Assembly: GCA_029378245.1 (NCBI GenBank)
Contig: JARKIF010000013.1
Span: 868,001 to 932,000, forward strand
DNA from: Roridomyces roridus
Lineage: Eukaryota; Basidiomycota; Agaricomycetes; Agaricales; Mycenaceae
DNA: 64,000 nt
Reading direction: 5' to 3'
This document shows positions 22,602-33,140 of the stretch, in pieces (within the stretch, counting starts at the first letter, position 1; every line of letters starts with the position of its first letter). The notes beneath the pieces were generated by a model, which was given only the letters and a program-made list of their open reading frames with translations, searched no databases and had not been told where the DNA came from. The translations under genes and the position numbers were made by a program.

Positions 22602-24093
22602 TCAAATGCCCGTGCTTTGCACACCCTCCGCCTGAAGTTTGACCCACGTCGGCCTCGTGGTCAACTCCTCCCACCATCTTGTGAACAATGAGCCTTCTTA
22701 GATTCAAACCCAAAGACAGCTCACCTCGCAACATTCGGGCCCACAGTTTTTACCACGTCGATTCCGTTGGCGACCAAGAGGGGCATAAACATCAAATGGA
22801 AGATATCTGCGAGGGTGAATTCCTGCGTTGAAGTGAACAACCACACAGGACGGAAAGAATGGGCGGCTGTACATCACCGGAGACGTATCTCTGTTGACCC
22901 AGAATCAAATCGTACACTTTGAGCGTTTCTGTCAAATCCTCCATGTACTTCGACAGCACCTCTTCATCTACGGCTTCCCCGCGCATTCTGGTATTTTCAG
23001 AAAACTTGGTGGAGCTCAACTCGACACTCACGTTTTGCCGACTTTCTCCACCAACACTTTCATCACGTCGGGATGCCAGTTGGCAAATTCAACCGACGCC
23101 GCCTGTTCAAAGCGCGCTTTCTTCTCGAGGTTGGTCGGGATGAGGATAGGACCCCGGTCGGGATATTTCTCAGCCAGATAACGGCAGATGGCACGACTTT
23201 CGTAAAGGATGAACCCATTGTCGTCCTGAGGTGGTTGCACCGTAATTAGGAGGTGACTAACAAATGTGGGTGAGGACGCACGATGTATGGAACCTGCCCA
23301 AATGGATGCTTTGCGATGTATTCAGGCGTCTTGTGCTCCCCGGCCTCCATACTGACTGGAACGAGCTCGAAAGGAATTTGTTTCTCCGCGAGTACCATTG
23401 TGACCGTCACGTAGTGATGGGTCGGTCCGGTTCGGTTCGCGTTCGGGGCCCTTTTTGCCGAACGCCGAACGCGAACGCCACGTTCGGTTCAGCGAACTCC
23501 CGAACCTTGAACCTGAACGCGCGTTCACGTTCAGTTCGGCGTTCGAACGCGTTCGAACCCCCGATTTTCCCGGTGATAATCTAAGCGGAATTTACGATAC
23601 GGTGACCTTCCAATGTAGTTGGGACAGCACTCAATTATACAGATTATGCACCCAGTGCAATTTTACCTGCGCAAAGCTCTACAACCCTAATCGCGCCGCT
23701 TTGATGTGCCATCAACACTGATCAGACCTCCCGTGCCAACCCACCACAGTCTCAGACCTGGGTGCTGTTGGATCAAAGGTGACTGTGTCAATGTTTCTAT
23801 TAGTTTGACGAGTCTCAAGCTGGTAATCACCTCGGAATTGCGGTCAAAGTGACCACAATGGCGGCTTTCGGTTCAACTTCGTGTTCGCGTTCAAACGCGC
23901 TCACTCCCACCCGAACGCTGAACCGAACTTTGCGTTCACGTTCGGCAATTTGTTGAACCTGAACGCTGAACGGGCGTTCGGTTCGGTTCGGTTCAGGTTC
24001 GAACCGTTTGTTTGAACCGGACCCACCCACCACTATTGTGACGAGGCCGGTTCCACCGCCGGGACGACGAACACCGTGTAGCTTCAAGACCAT
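22602..24093 (-). pseudogene. Glutathione S-transferase split by a transposon
   Basis: Five exons remain. Exon 1 (24093-23282) holds the start MVLKLHGVRRPGGGTGLV, then a 630-bp insertion at 23405-24034, then MVLAEKQIPFELVPV. The others are 23225-23032, 22987-22873, 22822-22725 and 22677-22602. The thioredoxin-like half has FGQVPYI and ILYESRAICRYLAEKYP. The helical half has VYDLILGQQRYVSGD, FTLADIFH and RWWEELTTRP. This fits the phi/GTT1-like GST group, which conjugates glutathione to electrophiles. Taking out the element with one of its 8-bp flanking repeats restores an uninterrupted frame of about 218 codons. With the insertion the first exon is cut, and no splice sites bracket it, so the locus is probably null. 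A TATA box lies upstream. Confidence 0.85.
23405..24034. mobile_element. hAT-like MITE inserted in the GST exon
   Basis: The element is flanked by the 8-bp direct repeat ATTGTGAC (23397-23404 and 24035-24042). Its inverted ends read AGTGATGGGTCGGTCCGG (after a short offset on the left) and AGTGGTGGGTGGGTCCGG on the other strand. The interior is packed with GGTTCGGTTC and GAACG motifs in both orientations. No coding capacity is seen. The seven or eight extra bases at the left end make the exact boundary arguable; using TAGTG termini instead gives imperfect 8-bp flanks. Confidence 0.75.
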
Positions 24094-24138
24094 TTCGGCA
24101 ATGAAATTGGACGGTGGCTTCGATAGTCTGTCTGCGTT

Positions 24139-24146
24139 TTTATAAA
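24139..24146 (-). promoter_or_regulatory. TATA box of the GST gene
   Basis: TTTATAAA lies 46 bases upstream of the GST start codon. Confidence 0.5.
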
Positions 24147-25185
24147 CGCAAGAATGTCTCTAATATTGGATTCACAGCTTCTTGTAGGCCCGTCGTTCTG
24201 AAACCGTCCTAAGGCGAACACAGCTACCGGTCAGTATGTTCAACAGCAGTGGTTGAATACTAAGTGCTATCATTCGATGGAGGCCGTTTTTGTATCGTTT
24301 GAATTCGGACCAAGTTGTTCATACTGGGCCAGACGTTTCTTGGGACGAATTTGAACGATTATGATGAATTCAAGAGCCCTTCATTACAGCTTTGAGAAAA
24401 ATTGGGATCCTCTATATATTGCACAACAATACACACATGCCAGGTGGATGAACCCAGTCGACTTAAAGTCTTAAACAGAGAATCATCAGAGCACGGAGGC
24501 CGCGCGAGGAAGGGCACAGAGGGAAAGAACGGTGGCGGAGATGGATTCAGGGTTTATACGAGACAGCTGCGGCAGACATACTTCCTTCCGGCGAGGGCTG
24601 ATCCCGCGAGAGGTTCCATTGCGGTAAAACTGCTGTAGAAAATTGTTGATTGTCAGTCAAGAAGCGCAGTAAGTAGGATGAGGAGTGCTTACCATGAGGC
24701 CCGTGGACAGGGCAGAGGGAACCCAATTTGGGATAATTTTTCCAAGTTCAAGCCGACGCGCAGCGCTCGGCATGCATACATTGTTTGTTGAGCCGGTCAT
24801 GTTTGGAATGCTGTTAAACCGCGGCACTGATATGGGAAAAGAAGGGGCTCAGGTGGGAGAAATTGTGGAGAAAGCACTGGTTCGACGGCAGGATGAGAGA
24901 AGGAAGCAAAATAAAGAACGGATAATGCACCGGGATTTTTACGTAGGAAGTTTTCGCTTGGTTCTCACTACAGCCTTGGCCATTGCTTACAGGCCACAGC
25001 TTCCGTCGGAATCTGAACAGCCAACTTTCCAATTTTATCTGCATACTGCTCTCACACTGTCACGTAGAGGTGTTAAAAGCCTCCCCGTGACGCATGACGG
25101 TAGGTTACCATACACATACGTACAGTAGTGCTCTCACACTGTCGCGGAGAGCCATTAACTCTCTTCTCCCCACCACCACCACGAC
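24147..25185. other. Intergenic, no gene seen
   Basis: A 147-codon frame at 24685-25128 has no recognisable feature. The string TGCTCTCACACTGTC occurs twice, near 25050 and 25130, a short direct repeat just upstream of the next gene. Confidence 0.4.
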
Positions 25186-27724
25186 GATGACCGAAGACAC
25201 ATCCATCGGTGCTGGCATCCCGACTCATGCGCACAAAGTTCAAGATGAAGCGCCCCTGGAGCCGTAAGAGCCCAGAGACTCACTCGGACCGGTATCTGAC
25301 TCGGAGAAACTGCAGCACCGTCGGGGCTCTCTTCTCGCACACGAGGGACTTTGTCATTGAGGGGGGGGATTTCACAACCATCAATTACCTGCCTCCAAGC
25401 AAGCCACCCAGTTCGTAGTACCACCCACAAATTTGCGCATTTGACTGACTGCACCTTGGAAGACTTTCGCGAGATTCCGATGGGAGATCTGATCCTCCAT
25501 CATGAAATCTCCGGTGCATCGAATTGGAGGTCGCAATCGATTGTTCGGCGTCAGAACCGCGGGCTTCCGAACTATGCGCGGCGGATATATTCCGCAGAGA
25601 TTCTGGGTTTGCAGTCACCGATGACAGCAAGGGTAATTGAGGGACCAGGTGCAGAGGAGGCAAGTACACCCATTCTTTTTTTTCAGTGCTTAAACAACCT
25701 CCTCTCAGGAATGGAAAAAAGAAATCACTTTGTACTCCAGCCTTCGGTAGGCTCACTTGTCACTCTAAGCTTCCCCAACTAATATTTCAAGGAATCCCTA
25801 CGTGCTTCAACTGTATGGCATAGGTCACAGTGGTGGTGTTCATGTCCTTGTCTTCCATGACAGTTAGTCTTCTTTTATTCTGCTGCAAATTTACAACCAT
25901 GCCTGATTCTTCAATGACAGATTTGGTTCCATGGCGCAAATTCCAGGATCAATATGCAGATCAACCACATTTCTCTCAGGTGTACTTCTATGCATGTCTG
26001 GTGAGGATTTTGAGCTGGTTCCTCCGTCGCTGTTGCTAGATTTTCTTAACTGCTTTCAGGATACTCAGCTCCGAGTGAAGCACTCAGTGGTCCTTCTGCC
26101 AGCCAACTTTCTGACTTTTTTTATGTCTAGGGCGGGCGTCAATATATCTCATCCATCTGCGGTGGACAACTGGTGCATAATCCATTCCTCTTCAGGTTGA
26201 ATCTCAAGATTCTTAATGACAGTTGTAGTCTTGGAACAAGTACACAGTTTGGATTCAACCGTTCAAAGGGGTTCTTCACATGGAACTGAAACCGCCGGAG
26301 TCGGGGGCAACCCTTTTGCGACGGATACCTGATGACCATGGGCCCTCTTCAATCTCTTCCTTTCTCACTCCGCCACCGACGTCAATGAGTATTGATTCAT
26401 TGTCACTGGACTGTCATCTCAGCATTTGTAGCTGGTATCTGAGTTCGTTCGACTGGTCGACAGTTCCAACCAATTTGCCGGTTCACCTGGGATCTATCTA
26501 CCATGTTCCGACCACTGGTAGCCCACTTGATCTGGCATTTCAAATGGCCTTCTTTCCGGAAGTTCAGCCTATTAGTTCCGGCTGGTGCGAGGAGGATCCC
26601 AATGTGAATAGGTATGTGAACAGATTTCAAAATTCATGTTCCTCTTCTGAAGTTCCACGCCAGGATAAAAGAGGACAAGGACAAAGATATATCAATTTTG
26701 GAGAATGGTTGGATTCGGTATTGTTCTTCAACATTCTTTCCGACAGGTATCACTGACCGAAAGGATAGTGTGAATTCCAGTGGTGTCTGGAACAGATATT
26801 GTCATGAGACCCATATTTCGTGGTCGAGGGCACGTCGTGGATGGCTGGCACAAGCTACCCACATTTTTGGTGTCCTTGATATTAGTTCAAACCTCCACCA
26901 ATATGGTTCAGTGTTGGTCAAGTTTCATTTTTGTCCGCATAACTGACATCTTGTGTAGTGATCTGCGATAGGCTACGGTGCTTCGTGAACCTGGGGGACT
27001 CGATGGAAAACCTGCCCACAGGCTATCTTTTTCTCTGCCCCACAGAAGGGTTCACAGTTGATGAGAGGGGCCACTACACAATTCCCGACTGTCCTGCCTA
27101 CTGGTCGCTAGATCCATCAGGCGGCGTACGACTGACGGCAGAAGAGGCCAACACGTTGGGTTTTCCGGAGCTTCATCTGGAACTTAAAGTACACGGAACC
27201 CTCTGGCGCGACGACGACTACATCGGAATCCGCCAATTCCATGCTGTCAAAGGCTATGATCCGGATGGGCTGGACGTGGCAAGGGAACTAGGATACCCAA
27301 TTTTTGAGTTGACCTGCACAAAGGAAGAGTTACATGCTCACTGTGAGTGAATTCTTCATGAGCCTGTGTCGGTATATATAACAGGAGGGCAGTGCGAGCC
27401 TTGAGAATAAAGGAAGACTCTAAGGAAGATCGCTTCGGAGATGCAGCCGAAAACGAAGTGGAGGAGGGAACTTTACCTTGGTCTCGGAGCAGAATGATGA
27501 AGTCCTGGAGGTTCAAGATGGTGAGATTTCTCGGATTTTATCCACCACTAATGACTGATTGTCCATCTGCAGAGGTCGTTTCAAGATCAGTCAACACGCA
27601 CCGAGAAGACAAGCAGGCAAAGAAAAGGTTTCTGGTGGGCGCTCTTCAAATCGAAGTCTGTAAGTGGTACCCCGCAGCATCTCCTGCTCTCCGTTTCTCT
27701 GAACACAAATTTGATCAGCGTTAG
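25186..27724 (+). CDS. Large member of an unnamed expanded mushroom protein family
   Basis: A multi-exon gene with introns of about 50 bp, one of them GC-AG (25660-25708, donor GCAAGT). Recognisable blocks in order are RDFVIEGGDFTTIN, FREIPMGDLILHHEI, ARRIYSAEILG, EWKKEITLYSSLR, LQLYGIGHSGGVHVLVFHD, WRKFQDQYADQPHFSQVY, YTVWIQPFKGVLHMEL, ENGWIRY, RGWLAQATHIF, LPTGYLFLCPTE, CPAYWSLDPSGG and LGFPELHLE. The last exon, a Lys-Arg-rich tail, ends at TAG 27724. I know these blocks from a very large family in Mycena-like and Laccaria-like fungi whose middle part resembles a degenerate protein kinase (YSA..., LYG, VFHD). The function is not known. The segment 26040-26220 could not be spliced cleanly by eye. 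Confidence 0.65.
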
Positions 27725-28194
27725 TCGTCGAACAATGCAACCAAGCACCCGGACGAGACGGGAATGAATTTCTCGGATATCGAACATCGAACTTGCCTTT
27801 GTTACCGCGAACTTTGGATTCATCATGTACGAGTTTCTGTAAGCAGTCGGGGATTTTGACATCATTGCACCTCCGCCAAGATACATATGTACTTCTTTCG
27901 CAACGCCTGTATCGATTTTCGGCTCTGTTATTCGAGTTTTTGGACCGAGGATGTGATTTCGATTCTGCCTCAGCCCAGGAATTCATGGAGGGCACTGACC
28001 TTGTACCTTGACACGACGGGAAGACGTTTTGTGTCGCAACAACGCGACGTGACGGACCAATCATGCACAAGCAACAATGCATTCTTGCACACATAGAAAT
28101 ACAGAACTAGGGTACCTGGAGAGTTCCGTCGTAAAAATCATATCCGAGCGCGGTTTTACAGCGACATACCTCGACCTCAAATAGAATCGATCCC

Positions 28195-29124
28195 CTACCA
28201 TTTAGCGTAGGGCAAAAACTTGCCGCTGTACGTATTCCAGATCAGAACAAGTGATATAAACAGTACAGGAGCACACGCACTCAAAGGTGAGAAGCGCCCG
28301 GTCGCCCTTGGGATCCGCCTTCCGCTCGAGCGTGATCTGTCAACGCCAAACGGAAAAAGGTCAGTTTCCAAGTATACTTGCGACGAAAGGAGGGTGGAAA
28401 CGCACCTTGCAGTCAATCATACTCATAATCCCATCACCGAACTAAATAACGGGGTGAGCGTCTTCTCCGGACCCAGTCGTAGCGGGAAGCGAGGAGCAGG
28501 ACGCACCTTCTCATGCAACACCGCCTTAATCGCATGCCCATACACCAACACGCCCTCGTAGAGACGATAGATGACAGGGTCCGTAGGCGGGACGGGCCCG
28601 AGCCCCCGGCTGGGCCACCAATGGTCACCGAGCCCTGCTTCGAGCGCGCTGGACGAGGCGATACCAAGGACTGAGGTGAGCTTGGCAAGGTCTTCGGTTG
28701 TGAACTTGGCCTGTGGAGCGAATGGGAGGGGTGAGAATGTGTACGCGCGCGTGGGAGGAGAAGGGGAGTCCCGGCGGCCGCAAGTGGATTATTCAGCGGT
28801 GTGTGAAGTCGAGGTGCGACAAGAGAGGAACTGGACCAGGAGAAGAACGCACCTGCCCATAGAACGCCGCAGCGACCCAGATCTCGTCCTTGCCCATCTC
28901 TTCCGCAATCTGCGCAAACGTCATCCCTGCGCAGAGAATTCAATGAACCCCCCAAGCGAAAGTCAGGCATCACACACCCTTGCGGGCCTTGGCCTCGAAG
29001 AGCACGGAGGCCGCCGGCGGGAGGTCGCGATAGGGAGCACTGTTGGAGGCGACGGTCTATGATCGGAAATGAGTAAGATAACGGGCGGGCGGGGGAGGAA
29101 GGAACCCACAGCTTCTTGAGACAT
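28195..29124 (-). CDS. cynS: Cyanate hydratase (cyanase)
   Basis: Seven exons: 29124-29110, 29056-28978, 28926-28853, 28710-28507, 28441-28406, 28336-28281 and 28225-28195. All phases close, giving 164 aa, the usual length for eukaryotic cyanases. The N-terminal helix-turn-helix-like domain has KGMTFAQIAEEMGKDEIW and VAAAFYGQ. The catalytic domain has DPVIYRLYEGVLVYG (Arg and Glu of the active site) and FGDGIMSMIDC (active-site Ser), ending in GKFLPYAKW. The enzyme converts cyanate and bicarbonate to ammonia and carbon dioxide as a homodecamer in the cytosol. It is apparently intact. A broken duplicate of its 3' exons lies at 45690-45917. Confidence 0.95.
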
Positions 29125-29529
29125 GGTATGGCTGGTGGTAGAAGAGCGGTGAGGAGAGAAGAAGGGAGGGAAGGAAAGAGTAACTCCCGCGCTAACCGAC
29201 GGGAGTTAAGTAGCACGGTACCAAGGCTAGTCAGGTGGGAGCGTAGGTGCATAAGCGGAATGCCGAATTAACCGATGCGGGAAGGAAGGGCGATTCCGTC
29301 TCTCTCACCGGGGGTCGCACGACGCATTGTCCGAGGCTTGTCCTGAAGCGGATTAGGAGGTCCACGAAATGACACGGAGAACGAGGAAGATTCCGATTGC
29401 AATGGTTGGGTAGCAGGATCAGCCCGGGTGATATCGTCTTGCCGCACAATTGCGCGGCGGAAAAGGGGACTTGACATATGGATCGTGGCGTCTGCGTTCC
29501 TGAGACTCGAATGTACACCGGCGAGATAG

Positions 29530-30089
29530 CTACGAATCCGATGTGGGTACCGGCTCCGGGTTCTTCCACACGTCCTTGGTGGCATGCATGAGCTCGTACA
29601 ACTGCCCCAGCTGCTCGTCCGACATCTGAAGTAGTCAGAAAAGCCCTCGCAAGCACCACTAACACACACCTTTTCATACGCGACCGAATCCAACCTCTTT
29701 CCCCTAAAATTTGCCGCATTATCACGCCCCTTTGGAAGAAAGTCGAGATAGACCTTCCACTGCGACAAGAAGCCAATGACGTGCACGGGATTCGTTACTT
29801 GCTGATGTCGTCGGAATTCTGCATTCAGGTTAGTTCTTTTGTACTTAAATACCAGGGATACGGACCGGCTTTGACGTATGGATCTCCCATGAGCCGGAAT
29901 TCTGTTGCCAGATCGCGGTGGGCTCTCAATATCCGCCGATACAGTCTGCGACGTGTCAGCGGCTGAATGTGTCGCATCGGAGGAGTGGACCCACGGTTTA
30001 GGCGGAAGTAGTGCTGCACTGAACTCGTTGAGATTGAGAGGTTGCGCAGAGACGGATTCTGCGAGGCGGCGCAATGAGGGGCGCATCAT
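29530..30089 (-). CDS. Succinate dehydrogenase assembly factor 3 (ACN9 type)
   Basis: Four exons, 30089-29995, 29945-29866, 29818-29670 and 29625-29530, give 139 aa. The LYR motif ([13 protein letters not shown]) is encoded across the first splice junction. It is followed by [34 protein letters not shown] and [16 protein letters not shown], which match the ACN9/Sdh7/SDHAF3 family. These small mitochondrial-matrix LYR proteins protect and mature the iron-sulfur subunit of complex II. The N terminus ([15 protein letters not shown]) is basic and could be a targeting presequence. Two adjacent Met codons begin the frame and either could be used. Confidence 0.9.
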
Positions 30090-30227
30090 GGGCAGAAGGA
30101 AGACGTGTTGTTTGGTGTTTGATCGGACTCATCAGAAACAAATATCGGCTATGTTCGATGTTGAAGTTGTTCGAGTTGCGTTCAAGTTGAATGTAATATC
30201 ATGCCAAGAAACGAGAACAATGGTTGT

Positions 30228-31866
30228 CTACATAATCTTCCTCAATGCCCCGCAGAGTGATTCTTGGATGATTGGCGAGCGGCAACGTCTAGAAATAATT
30301 AGCCACCTCCGACTCGATTGAAGAAAAATCATACAATATTGGAACGTCTGCATAGGACACTTGCCAGACTCCTCGCACGGATTGGTCTGGTTCAGCGCTG
30401 TCGCAATTGGGACGAGTTTCTACACCCAAATTCGTAAATGGCCGACTGCTTCACACTTCAGAAAACATACGAAGACCTTCGAGAGATTCTGGTGGTTGTC
30501 CATCGCGATTTGCATCGTAAAATTGTTCAACTCGTGCGTCAACATGATCGCTCCCGACTGTATACAGTGAGCCGTAAGCCCAGTCGAAACCACCAAGGAA
30601 ACCTCACGGCGTTGAACTTGCCAGCCTGCGCCTTGGTGATAAGCTTGTTGTAATTGGCCTGCACCTTCGCAGGGGTATACCCGTCGGTACCCTCATCCCA
30701 ATCATTCGAGTCGTATTCCCAGAGGCACGGCTCACCGAGACCCATCTGCTTGGCGATGAATCGCACGCGGTCATCGACGTCGCCGTACGGGGGCTGTTCA
30801 AGGCGTCAACCAGACTAGTCAGTGAAAAGAATCGAACAACGCACTCGCCAGCAGGTCGGGGTGATGCCTGTAATTTCTCTGATCGCCTTCTGGGTGTACC
30901 ACAACTCAGCAAAGACACTCTCGTTCGACATTGCCGTCAAGTAACTGTGCGACCAGGTATCTGTTGAACGTATCAGCAACCTGCATTGAAGGGGACATGC
31001 CAACTCACGGACGCAGACTTGATGGCCATCCACGACGCCCCGCTGCGCCTCAAGCGGCCAGTCCATCACGTTCGAGCCGATGTAGAAGAACGCTTTCCAA
31101 TCGAGAGTCAGCAAAGAAAGGAGGGGAGCTACATACTTACTGGCTTTCTGGTTTTGCGTCGCTAAAAAGTCATAGAATATATTGTGGGTGCTAAAACCGA
31201 ATGTCAGCAGTGTTTATGCTACAGTGGTGGGTTCATGCCAGTTGGGACCGTCGTCATAGCTAAGTCCAAGCGTATTCGGCTGGTTTGAATTGTAAACTTT
31301 ACGGCCAATAAAATATGGCGCACTCACCTCAGGAACGGTCGCAATGTCAGCGGTCAGTCCGGCGAGTTTGGGTGTGACGCATGCCGTGTCCGTCCACCAG
31401 CAGTCAGGATCCGAATAGTCGTTCGCCTTTTCATAAGCGGTCATCGTCTTGTCGATATTGTTGCCCTGGAAGTCTCCGGATCCCTAAACCCCCGGGAATC
31501 AATCACACACAAGGAGGGGGAGGAAAGAAGGCAGACTTACTTTCGCAGCGATGGGGGGAATCGCGTTGCTGAACGCAGCGTACTTGCTATGCCCCTCGTC
31601 GTCACCATCCATGATTTTGATGACGGGGTTCCAAATGGCCGGGAAGTCCGAGGTGTTTTCACCACTCCATCCGTACGGCTGACACTCCACGTTGGGGTCT
31701 ACAACACCGTGGCTCGCATCAGTCGCCTGCACGAAGAGATGGCCCCCTCACCTTTAATGGCTGCCTCCTCCTGCTCATTGTCCCGTGGCGGATCATCGGC
31801 GCGCACCCCCAGAGTCAGGAGAAGGGAGAGAAGCAGAGCAGTCAAAGTGTGGGCTTCGAGTCGCAT
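30228..31866 (-). CDS. Chitin deacetylase (NodB, CE4 family)
   Basis: Ten exons. The start MRLEAHTLTALLLSLLLTLG is a signal peptide. The NodB signature is complete: LSYDDGPN (motif 1, catalytic Asp and metal Asp), HTWSH (motif 2, metal His pair), RPPYGD (motif 3), NDWDE (motif 4) and IMLTHEL (motif 5). Downstream, LVPIATALNQTNPC matches the chitin deacetylase C-terminal segment. The enzyme removes acetyl groups from cell-wall chitin to make chitosan. Intron 31191-31238, which interrupts the NC of motif 1, has a non-consensus GC donor (GCATGA), so splicing there should be checked. The stop at 30228 is tentative because the last exon runs into low-information sequence. Confidence 0.9.
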
Positions 31867-31938
31867 CGGTGCTGATTTTCAACCTCGGTGAGAGGAGGGG
31901 GAAGGCAATTGCTTGAAGGTTCTGAGAGTACGCCGCCG

Positions 31939-31945
31939 ATAAATA
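31939..31945 (-). promoter_or_regulatory. TATA-like box of the chitin deacetylase gene
   Basis: TATTTAT on the minus strand, 73 bases upstream of the ATG. Confidence 0.35.
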
Positions 31946-33140
31946 TGCTGCACCTGAGCCTTCCTGGGACCGCGGACTTAAATATACCCGCGATTTATGT
32001 GTAATGGGGCTTGATTAGTGAGTCTGAGGCGGTGGTAGAAGTTGAGAAGCCAGGGTCATAAAAGCTTAGCTCCCGAGCTTGCGGTATTAATATTAAATTA
32101 CTCTGTGTGACGACGCGTCAAGGTTCATTTGTTGCATTTGTCTACTCATTTGCAGCAATTAGAATGAGACCGGCAATTGAAATCGGTATATGAAGAGATG
32201 GTCGCGTGCCGCATCAGTTCGAACATTCCCAGCTTGATTCGCACAGGGACCCGGCGCCATCGGGATGTCGGTGTTAGTTCACTGCCGCCCATTTCATCAG
32301 AAGAATCCTGAGCTTACTGCGACCGCTCGCACTGTAAAATCCAGTCCAGTACTAGTAGGACCGCCAACGGTCGAGAAGCGCTGATCTGCGGTACTTAGCC
32401 GCGTCGGCAGCACTCTCTATCGACGACCTACACGTGAAGCTCATTAATATTGCGGCTGGAGCGGATGAGTCAGAGGAGTTCTGAAGCTTACTTTTGGAGC
32501 CATTCATTTGTTGGCCACAGACGATGAAAAGTATCAACGATACCGAGCCGGAACATCAGCTTGATGACGTGTGTTTGTATGCTCTTGTTAAGAACCACCA
32601 CCGCCAAACCGCTTGCTGGGCTGAACCTGGCCATTTCAACCGCAGGTATCCTGCATCTGATGGACTCGGTCAATCGTGTTGACTAGTCCCGTGGCCCGAG
32701 GTTGAGGATCGCCAGTGATCGCCCTTGAAGCGCCCCCTGTAGCCCTACCACGCATCAGTCTCAAGGTGTGACCACATACGCCCTTCTCGTCATTACTCGT
32801 CTATATCCTAGTCTCTGGATATCCCAGATGTCTTCTGGTTCACTTCCAGTTCTGGAATCTTGCCTGCTGCCCTTGTTTCGAGCTGATCCGTCAACAGGGC
32901 ATATCACGATAGGAGCTATAAATCTCCGAGAATCGTGGCCCTCCCCCAGCCCTCCCCTGTCTTCAATATATCTCGTCACCCCGCCCTGAGTTCCTGGCCA
33001 ACGGCCCGGCGGGAACCCCGGCTCCGAGGTTACCCCGCAATTGGTCGCCTGACCCGATCCCCACCCCGCCTAACTTTTAATACATAAAAAGGCTAGTGTG
33101 GGGCCCCGCCTTTTTTTTTTTCGTGCTCCTGCTCCCCATC
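31946..33140. other. Intergenic between the divergent deacetylase and transporter genes
   Basis: No gene is seen. A TACATAAAAAGG stretch near 33081 lies about 55 bases before the transporter ATG and could be its TATA element. A poly-T run follows it. Confidence 0.45.

Noticed and set aside
24685..25128. 147-codon plus frame before the orphan-family gene
   Set aside because: No motif, no consistent splicing, and composition not gene-like.
28571..29062. Plus-strand 163-codon frame
   Set aside because: Antisense to cyanase exons; no features.
28434..29252. Long minus-strand frame of 272 codons overlapping cyanase exons
   Set aside because: It reads through several cyanase introns in the wrong frame; the spliced cyanase is unambiguous.
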